DNA of 19,522 nucleotides, from the NCBI GenBank assembly GCA_003647605.1, contig QMND01000001.1:1-19522 (forward strand), read 5' to 3'. The first letter of the stretch is position 1. The number at the start of each line of letters is the position of its first letter. Shown one piece after another: positions 14,883 through 19,522 of this stretch. Made by a program: the position numbers and the translations under genes. Under the pieces are notes generated by a model. The model was not told where the DNA came from, ran no database searches, and saw nothing but the letters and a program-made list of their open reading frames with translations. The stretch comes from Candidatus Shapirobacteria bacterium (GTDB lineage Bacteria > Patescibacteriota > Microgenomatia > UBA12405).

Positions 14883-15740
14883 CTAACGAATTGCTTTTTT
14901 AAATCGCTCAATCTCCGTCAATCTAATTCCTTTGTAATTCCCTACCCAAAAATTGAGTACCAGTACCAACACAAACAAAACTTCAGGGTATAACAATGAC
15001 CATTCCTGAACCAACCTAATATCCATCACAATGGCTCCAAAAATCGACAAAACCAAAGTCCCAAAAGTTAATTTCTTAGCCTCTTTTCTACTTTTAGCCA
15101 ACTGAGTTCTAACAAAGTCTTCCGCCAGCATAATCATCATTAAAACTGGAAAAATAGAAATTTGACTAATGTTAAACCAACCCAAAAAGGAGGACATAGC
15201 CATCAAAAAAAAAGTCCCTACTGAAATTAACAATAAGTTCATTGACCTAGCTGGCCAAAAGTGCAATCTTAATCTCTTGGTCAACCATCGACTAACCAAA
15301 GAAATCAACAAAATACTGGCAAATAACAACAAACCTCCACCTATACCTGTATTTAAAAAAGTCACCGCCACCATAGTTGGGGTAAAAATACCATAACCCC
15401 TCAAACCCAAAACATAATGTAAAAATGAAACTAAGGTTGCCACCACCGGCAACAATAATAATAGTACTATTGTATTGGTTGACACCCCTCTAGCTACTGC
15501 CAATCTAATTAATTTTCTCATTGTGTTCAAACCGTTCCATTTGCCCACCTCTTGTTGATCCAACAATCGTTCCAACTCAAACACCAAAGTCTTGTCTCCA
15601 GTTTTCTCCAACTTGTCCATCTCAACAACCTTATTTTCTTCCACTGGAATTACCACCTCGTCTACTATAGCCATTGCTTTTTCTTTAGTCCACAAAAAAG
15701 CAACTAATCCCATTATCACCACCAAAAAAAAATTTTTCAT
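14883..15740 (-). CDS. 7TM protein of the UUP1 / 7TM-transglutaminase family, transglutaminase domain missing
   Basis: A 285-residue membrane protein. It has a signal peptide (1-24), a short extracytoplasmic stretch (25-88), then about seven membrane helices (roughly 90-112, 116-131, 133-151, 168-188, 193-206, 225-240 and 250-267). The region LRGYGIFTPTMVAVTF (113-128) and the following helices resemble the 7TM part of the inactive-transglutaminase/7TM family. Homologues known from proteobacteria carry a large inactive transglutaminase domain before the 7TM unit; here only about 65 residues remain. It heads the operon and is separated by 2 nt from the ligase-protease gene, its usual partner. 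It probably anchors the system and exposes or exports its target. Confidence 0.8.
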   Translation of the reverse strand: MKNFFLVVIMGLVAFLWTKEKAMAIVDEVVIPVEENKVVEMDKLEKTGDKTLVFELERLLDQQEVGKWNGLNTMRKLIRLAVARGVSTNTIVLLLLLPVVATLVSFLHYVLGLRGYGIFTPTMVAVTFLNTGIGGGLLLFASILLISLVSRWLTKRLRLHFWPARSMNLLLISVGTFFLMAMSSFLGWFNISQISIFPVLMMIMLAEDFVRTQLAKSRKEAKKLTFGTLVLSIFGAIVMDIRLVQEWSLLYPEVLFVLVLVLNFWVGNYKGIRLTEIERFKKAIR

Positions 15741-15746
15741 ACCCCT

Positions 15747-15755
15747 ATTTTACCA
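15747..15755 (-). promoter_or_regulatory. Extended -10 promoter of the 7TM/ATP-grasp operon
   Basis: TGGTAAAAT followed by AGGGGT and the ATG at 15740: again a 6-nt gap, predicting a leaderless first gene. It faces away from the pilin operon promoter at 15848-15856. Confidence 0.55.
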
Positions 15756-15847
15756 TAGCCCCATTTAAACCAAGCACAAACCCTGTCAATAACTGATTGT
15801 TCATCCCATCGGAAGCAAACCAATGCTTTTAACCAACTTAACCATTC

Positions 15848-15856
15848 TGTTATAAT
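15848..15856 (+). promoter_or_regulatory. Extended -10 promoter of the small-membrane-protein operon
   Basis: TGTTATAAT, then TAATT, then the ATG at 15862. The 5-nt gap predicts a leaderless transcript. A weak TTTAAC lies at -35 spacing. Confidence 0.6.
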
Positions 15857-15861
15857 TAATT

Positions 15862-16212
15862 ATGTTCAAAAATATATTGACTTCTCCCGTTCTTGCCCAA
15901 GTCAATATAGGTTCTGATACCCCCTTGGGAACAGGATCTTTGGGTTCAAAATATCCCAACTTCGCTTCTCTTCTTAATATTCTAGTCAAAAACTCCATCA
16001 CTGTTATCAGTGTCATTTTAGTCGTCCTCCTAATTGTCGGTGGACTTATATACATCATCAGTGCTGGTAGTCAAGATCAAAAAAACACCGAAAAAGGTTT
16101 AAAAATAGTTCAAAGCGCTGTCACTGGTTTTGTTGTTGTTTTCTTAAGTTATGTTATAGTTCAAATAGTTCAAGTCATAACTGGTTTAGAAATTCTAAAT
16201 CCAACCATATAA
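15862..16212 (+). CDS. TrbC/VirB2-like small membrane protein 1
   Basis: A 116-residue protein with a short N-terminal leader ending near VLAQ, a G/S-rich extracytoplasmic stretch (about 15-40), then two membrane helices (about 45-66 and 84-106) joined by a short charged loop (SAGSQDQKNTEKGLK). Two helices around a short polar loop is the pilin-type TrbC/VirB2 layout common in Patescibacteria. It is the most divergent of the first five copies in the loop motif. It may be a pilus subunit or secretion-channel component; the window holds no VirB4/VirD4-type ATPase to confirm this. It opens an operon with the next three genes. Confidence 0.75.
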   Translation: MFKNILTSPVLAQVNIGSDTPLGTGSLGSKYPNFASLLNILVKNSITVISVILVVLLIVGGLIYIISAGSQDQKNTEKGLKIVQSAVTGFVVVFLSYVIVQIVQVITGLEILNPTI

Positions 16213-16218
16213 ACACTA

Positions 16219-16584
16219 ATGAAACTAAAAAAACATAAAAAATTCATCTTAGCTGGTATATTTGGTAGCATCAAAGCCCCCCAAGGAATAGATAAATACA
16301 TCGGCACCGCCGGCAACAAAGGTAACGCCCTTTTTCTTTTCATGAATAACATATTTAAATTAATTGGAGTTGTAGCTGGCATTTTTACTATTTTCCAATT
16401 TCTTATGGCTGGCTTCGCCTACATCAGTGCTAGTGGCGAACCCAAAAAAATCGAATTAGCTTGGGCCAAAATTTGGCAAGCTATCATTGGTCTAGTAATT
16501 GTTGCCAGTGCTTTTGTCATTGCTGGAGTCATTGGTCGTCTTACCCAAATAGATGTTTTAAACCCTGAAATTTATGGTCCATAA
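16219..16584 (+). CDS. TrbC/VirB2-like small membrane protein 2
   Basis: A 121-residue paralogue with a basic N terminus (MKLKKHKKF), two membrane helices (about 43-69 and 86-108) and a loop reading YISASGEPKKIELAWAK, followed by the AIIGL start of helix 2. It begins 6 nt after the preceding stop codon. A TATAAA five nt before its ATG imitates the leaderless layout and could be an internal start, but it overlaps the upstream stop codon and may be chance. The N terminus lacks a clean cleavage site, unlike copies 4 and 6. Confidence 0.75.
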   Translation: MKLKKHKKFILAGIFGSIKAPQGIDKYIGTAGNKGNALFLFMNNIFKLIGVVAGIFTIFQFLMAGFAYISASGEPKKIELAWAKIWQAIIGLVIVASAFVIAGVIGRLTQIDVLNPEIYGP

Positions 16585-16924
16585 AATACTCGCCTATAAA
16601 CTTGAAGGTATAGGTATACAACCAGGAGATACTCCAGTTGAACAAACACAAAATCTAGAAAAAATTATTAGCCAAATTATTGGGGTTTTGTCTGTGGTTG
16701 CCGTTATTTGGTTTATTTTTCAAGTCATCTTTGCTGGCTACGCCTACATGTCTTCTCAAGGCGACAAAACTAAACTGGAAACTGCCCGCAAAAGACTAAC
16801 CCAAGGCATACTGGGATTAGTTATATCATTGATAGCCATTTTCATTGGTGCTCTAATTGCCAAACTAGCCGGATTTAAAAATATTTTTGATTTAAACAGA
16901 CAATTTAACCAAATGGGCCTATGA
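16574..16924 (+). CDS. TrbC/VirB2-like small membrane protein 3
   Basis: A 116-residue paralogue overlapping the previous gene by 11 nt. It has two membrane helices (about 35-57 and 76-98) with the loop YMSSQGDKTKLETARKRL and then GILGLV, the best form of the shared motif. No classical signal peptide is visible, so insertion would rely on helix 1. The overlap implies translational coupling, and the next gene follows with a 4-nt ATGA overlap. Confidence 0.75.
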   Translation: MVHKILAYKLEGIGIQPGDTPVEQTQNLEKIISQIIGVLSVVAVIWFIFQVIFAGYAYMSSQGDKTKLETARKRLTQGILGLVISLIAIFIGALIAKLAGFKNIFDLNRQFNQMGL

Positions 16925-17340
16925 TAAACATTAAAAACAAACTTACCACCATCCTAAATTCTTTTTTTATATTTATAATTTTCTATTTCTCATTCACCAA
17001 TCCCGTATCAGCTCAAATTACTAATCCGTTACTACCTAAAGCTAAACAAAATATCAATCACCCTACCATCTTCTTAAACAGATTTTTAAAAATGGCTATT
17101 GGTATATTTTTTATGGTTGGTATTCTCTACTTCCTCTGGCATCTCGCCATGGGCGCCTATCATCTAATTGCCACCCAAGGTGACAAAAACAAATTCCAAA
17201 CCGCCAAAGACGAGTTAACCCACGCTTTTGTTGGTTTAACAATCCTTTTTTCACTTTTCGCCATTCTAAAATTAATCGGTATTGTTTTTGGTATAAATAG
17301 TCTTAGTGAAAACCTAAAATTATCATTACCTTCACTTTAA
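16921..17340 (+). CDS. TrbC/VirB2-like small membrane protein 4
   Basis: A 139-residue paralogue with a clear signal peptide (about 1-32, ending PVSAQ), an extracytoplasmic segment, helix 1 (about 58-82), the loop LIATQGDKNKFQTAKDEL and helix 2 (about 92-115). It overlaps the preceding stop codon as ATGA and is the last gene of the tightly packed group; 79 nt separate it from copy 5. Signal-peptide processing fits a pilin-like or envelope-channel role. Confidence 0.75.
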   Translation: MINIKNKLTTILNSFFIFIIFYFSFTNPVSAQITNPLLPKAKQNINHPTIFLNRFLKMAIGIFFMVGILYFLWHLAMGAYHLIATQGDKNKFQTAKDELTHAFVGLTILFSLFAILKLIGIVFGINSLSENLKLSLPSL

Positions 17341-17374
17341 TATCTACCTATTGCTAAACAAAGGCATTTTCTAT

Positions 17375-17380
17375 TATAAT
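17375..17380 (+). promoter_or_regulatory. Possible -10 box before small membrane protein 5
   Basis: TATAAT lies 39 nt before the ATG at 17420 and would give a short AT-rich leader without a Shine-Dalgarno sequence. A second TATAAA at 17412-17417 is too close to the ATG for a leaderless start. Weak evidence. Confidence 0.35.
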
Positions 17381-17419
17381 TAATCATCAAATTACAAATT
17401 TACAGATTTTTTATAAAAA

Positions 17420-17791
17420 ATGAATAAACTAATCCAAAAAAATAAATTACTGGCTTTCGCTACTCCCATTTTTGCTCAAGACATTAACTTCCACGCCGGC
17501 GAAGATTTCGAACAACTAGAAAACCTAACTGTTGGGGGAATGGTTTCGGGTGGAATTAGTCTAATTATGTTGATTGTTGCCTTAGTGTTCTTCTTTATGT
17601 TAGTTTGGGGAGGACTAAGATGGGTCATGTCGCAAGGAGACAAGACTAATGTAGAAAATGCCCGCAATCAAATCACTAATGCTCTTATTGGTCTAGCTAT
17701 TGTCTTTGCCGCTTGGGCCATTATGAAACTCATTGGCACACTTTTTGGTGTTCAAATTTTAGACGGATTAAGTATTCCAACTTTCAATTAA
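17420..17791 (+). CDS. TrbC/VirB2-like small membrane protein 5
   Basis: A 123-residue paralogue: short leader ending PIFAQ (about residue 20), an acidic extracytoplasmic segment, helix 1 (about 43-67), the loop WVMSQGDKTNVENARNQI, then NALIGLA opening helix 2 (about 87-110). The SQGDKT core is shared with copy 3. An intrinsic terminator 20 nt after its stop codon ends this transcript, so copy 6 is a separate unit. Possibly a major pilin-like subunit with its own expression level (inference). Confidence 0.78.
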   Translation: MNKLIQKNKLLAFATPIFAQDINFHAGEDFEQLENLTVGGMVSGGISLIMLIVALVFFFMLVWGGLRWVMSQGDKTNVENARNQITNALIGLAIVFAAWAIMKLIGTLFGVQILDGLSIPTFN

Positions 17792-17810
17792 CAACAAATT
17801 TACCAATTCA

Positions 17811-17840
17811 CACCCCGACTTATGTCGGGGTGTTTTGTTT
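17811..17840 (+). terminator. Intrinsic terminator after small membrane protein 5
   Basis: CACCCCGAC-TTAT-GTCGGGGTG, a perfect 9-bp stem with a 4-nt loop, is followed by TTTTGTTT. It separates copies 5 and 6. Confidence 0.9.
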
Positions 17841-17850
17841 ATCTCTTCTT

Positions 17851-17859
17851 TGTTATAAT
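17851..17859 (+). promoter_or_regulatory. Extended -10 promoter of small membrane protein 6
   Basis: TGTTATAAT, then TTTCT, then the ATG at 17865: a 5-nt gap, leaderless layout, placed just after a terminator. Confidence 0.6.
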
Positions 17860-17864
17860 TTTCT

Positions 17865-18263
17865 ATGCTAAAACTTTTAATCTTTTTTTTCTTCACCTTT
17901 TTTCTCCTAGCTCACCCCTATCAACAAATATACGCCCAAACCCCTAAAAAATGGACTGGTCGTTGTGTCGCCACTTTCGACAATGAAGTCGCCACTATTC
18001 AAGGTTTAGAATGTCTGTTTTATAATATCCTCCAAATTATTGTTTTTATAGCTGGAATTTCCTTCTTTATTATGTTTGTAATTAACGGATTCCGTTATAT
18101 TTTTTCCAGTTCTGATCAAAAACAACTTGCCAATATACAATCTGCCTTAACTATGTCTATTTTTGGAGTTATCGGCATTATCGGATCATGGCTAATCCTC
18201 CGTCTTATAGAAAACATAACTGGGCTCAATGTCACCCAATTTAAAATCCCTGGTCCAAATTAA
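17865..18263 (+). CDS. TrbC/VirB2-like small membrane protein 6
   Basis: A 132-residue divergent member. It has a signal peptide (about 1-25, ending YAQ), an extracytoplasmic segment with two cysteines (in GRCVATF and GLECLFYN), helix 1 (about 56-78), the loop YIFSSSDQKQLANIQSAL and helix 2 (about 93-115). The glycine of the SQGDK motif is replaced by S. The cysteine pair is unique within the array and could form a disulfide outside the cell. It has its own promoter and ends 12 nt from the convergent ATPase gene, with no terminator seen between them. Confidence 0.75.
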   Translation: MLKLLIFFFFTFFLLAHPYQQIYAQTPKKWTGRCVATFDNEVATIQGLECLFYNILQIIVFIAGISFFIMFVINGFRYIFSSSDQKQLANIQSALTMSIFGVIGIIGSWLILRLIENITGLNVTQFKIPGPN

Positions 18264-18275
18264 TACCATCTTTTC

Positions 18276-19445
18276 TTAACCAAAAAAATTTTCCGAGTTG
18301 ATTACTATTTTTTTTGCATCTGGATACCTATTCTTAAAAGCCAAACTAAAATTACCTTTTTTAAACTTAATTTCCACTCCTATTAAAGTTTTATAGTTAC
18401 TCAAAATCAAATCCACCTCTGAACCAGACTTAGTTCTCCAATAATTAGCTTTCAAATTTGAACCACTATATCCCAATTCTTTTTTAACCTCAGAAATAAT
18501 AAAATTTCCAAACATCGCCCCTCTATCTTGTCTTAAATTGATATTATCAAAATTTTCTATTAATCCATTTCTCAAACCCAAATCCCAAAAATATATTTTA
18601 GGCGATTTGCCAATTTCGTCTCTTTTGTTTTTACTAAAAGGAAACAATCTGTATAACAAAAAACTCTGTTCAAATATGTCAATATATCTTTGGACTGTTG
18701 GTATAGACAAACTAATTTTTCTTGAAATCTCAGCATAATTAATCACATTACCTATCTGATAAGCCAAAACCTTCAACAGTTCCAACGCCTTTGACCTATT
18801 ATCTATCAAATCTAACTCAATAATATCTTTAAAAATTACCTTTTGAGCTAAATTTTTTAAATAATCTTCCTTGTTTTTAGATTGGACAATTTCCGGATAC
18901 AACCCATACCTCAACACCTCAGCCACCAAATTATCTATCGAATACAATTTAAAAGTCAGTTGATCGTCCAATCTTAAAATTTTATCTAAAACCGACACCA
19001 GCTTAGTTTCTTTTTCTATTCCCAACTGAAACAACATTTCACCCCAAGTCAAAGGATATAAAAAATAATCAAAAGCCCTACCTGCCATGCTTTCAGCTGT
19101 TTTATTTTTTATTCGCAAAGACGACGAACCTATTATGATAATTTGAATACCCTGAAGCTGATCATAAATAATCTTAACCGCTCGACCAGGGTTCTCAATC
19201 AAATGAATTTCATCTATCAATATTTGTTGGTAATTTCCAATCATTTTCCTATAATTATCAGAACTATATGTCTCCAAACTATCAATCGTCGACTTCTCGT
19301 CTACTAACAAATACAAAGCATCAGGAAACAACTTTTTTAACAAAGTGGTTTTTCCCACTTGTCTAGCCCCCAATAAAACAACTATTTGTTTATTGACTTT
19401 AAAATGTTCTTTAATTTTCTCCTCTAAAATTCTGTATTTATTCAC
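18276..19445 (-). CDS. AAA ATPase with C-terminal DUF4143
   Basis: A protein of about 389 residues of the AAA_14/DUF4143 family: Walker A GARQVGKTT (about 26-34), Walker B ILIDEIH (about 75-81), sensor region IIIIGSSSLR, a winged-helix middle part (SIPTVQRYIDIFEQSFLLYRLF) and a C-terminal restriction-enzyme-like fold remnant (GSEVDLIL...GVEIKF). Family members are widespread in Bacteria and Archaea, often in variable regions, and their function is not settled. A TTG at 19451 is in frame, but it touches the -10 box TATAAT and cannot be transcribed from it. The GTG at 19445 lies 6 nt after the box and is chosen. I-rich and V/G-poor composition hints at acquisition. Confidence 0.88.
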   Translation of the reverse strand: MNKYRILEEKIKEHFKVNKQIVVLLGARQVGKTTLLKKLFPDALYLLVDEKSTIDSLETYSSDNYRKMIGNYQQILIDEIHLIENPGRAVKIIYDQLQGIQIIIIGSSSLRIKNKTAESMAGRAFDYFLYPLTWGEMLFQLGIEKETKLVSVLDKILRLDDQLTFKLYSIDNLVAEVLRYGLYPEIVQSKNKEDYLKNLAQKVIFKDIIELDLIDNRSKALELLKVLAYQIGNVINYAEISRKISLSIPTVQRYIDIFEQSFLLYRLFPFSKNKRDEIGKSPKIYFWDLGLRNGLIENFDNINLRQDRGAMFGNFIISEVKKELGYSGSNLKANYWRTKSGSEVDLILSNYKTLIGVEIKFKKGNFSLAFKNRYPDAKKIVINSENFFG

Positions 19446-19451
19446 AGTCAA

Positions 19452-19481
19452 ATTATAGCACCACTTTTACAAAAGTATCAA
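19452..19481 (-). promoter_or_regulatory. Promoter of the AAA/DUF4143 gene
   Basis: TTGATA (19481-19476), an 18-nt spacer and TATAAT (19457-19452) with an extended TGC before it. This is a strong promoter, and the GTG start follows after 6 nt. The spacer contains the palindrome ACTTTT-AC-AAAAGT. Confidence 0.75.
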
Positions 19482-19506
19482 CTTTTATAAAGTTAACTTT
19501 ATAAAA
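19463..19506. promoter_or_regulatory. Overlapping palindromes in the ATPase promoter, probable operator
   Basis: TTTTATAAAGTT and AACTTTATAAAA form a perfect 24-bp palindrome (19483-19506). A related palindrome ACTTTTACAAAAGT (19463-19476) sits in the promoter spacer. Two or three similar half-sites around -35 suggest binding of a dimeric regulator; which one is unknown. Confidence 0.55.
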
Positions 19507-19522
19507 ATATAAACCATTATAA

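Noticed and set aside
16208..16213. TATAAA before small membrane protein 2 as another leaderless promoter
   Set aside because: It overlaps the preceding stop codon in an AT-rich spot inside a tight operon; the spacing fits but chance is likely.
19446..19451. TTG start of the AAA/DUF4143 gene
   Set aside because: It directly abuts the -10 hexamer and would lie upstream of the transcript start; the GTG at 19445 has the spacing seen in other genes.
1..19522. Alternative genetic code with UGA as glycine
   Set aside because: TGA ends several clearly complete genes (for example at 11, 11702 and 13549) and no conserved glycine position uses TGA.

Overview
The window looks like a chromosome segment from an uncultivated bacterium of the Candidate Phyla Radiation (Patescibacteria), possibly Microgenomates. 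That placement is inferred from the combination of a 23S rRNA gene split by an endonuclease-bearing group I intron, a 23S-5S operon with no 16S nearby, a short S1 protein, an array of small TrbC/VirB2-like membrane proteins, low GC and very tight packing. TGA is used as a normal stop codon, so the UGA-glycine code of Gracilibacteria and SR1 is not in use. The + strand is visibly poor in G in genes and spacers alike, which suggests the - strand is the leading strand. Most genes lie on it.

Layout (almost all on the - strand up to 15740). 11-1556: radA followed by a small DUF1858 redox protein. 1557-1819: spacer with a large fold-back repeat. 1820-2914: S1-domain protein, whose -10 box overlaps the terminator of the rRNA operon. 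2926-7276: rRNA operon, read promoter, leader hairpin, tRNA-Ala(UGC), 23S, 5S, terminator. The 23S gene is interrupted at E. coli position 1923 by a 691-nt group I intron encoding a LAGLIDADG endonuclease. 7291-7690: a tandem array of composite palindromic repeats. 7696-8736: a PD-(D/E)XK nuclease-like protein. 8990-10180: a membrane-anchored GH18 protein directly behind tRNA-Ile(GAU). 10322-15740: a five-gene operon encoding a 7TM protein, a glutamate-ligase-like ATP-grasp fused to a RimB-type retropepsin, two more RimK-like ATP-grasps, and a secreted cohesin/dockerin-type protein. 15862-18263 (+ strand): six small two-helix membrane proteins of TrbC/VirB2 pilin type. 18276-19445 (-): an AAA/DUF4143 ATPase with palindromes in its promoter.

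Two themes tie the window together. First, many transcription units seem to be leaderless: a -10 box, often extended with TGn, sits exactly 5-6 nt before the start codon. The intron-encoded endonuclease, which is embedded in a long RNA, instead has a strong Shine-Dalgarno sequence. Second, the 7TM/ATP-grasp/retropepsin operon resembles the known 7TM-transglutaminase amidoligase clusters but is rearranged: the transglutaminase domain is missing, ligase and protease are fused, two ligases are added, and a cohesin/dockerin surface protein is appended. It is the best candidate here for an undescribed system, perhaps peptide tagging or trimming of envelope proteins (inference).
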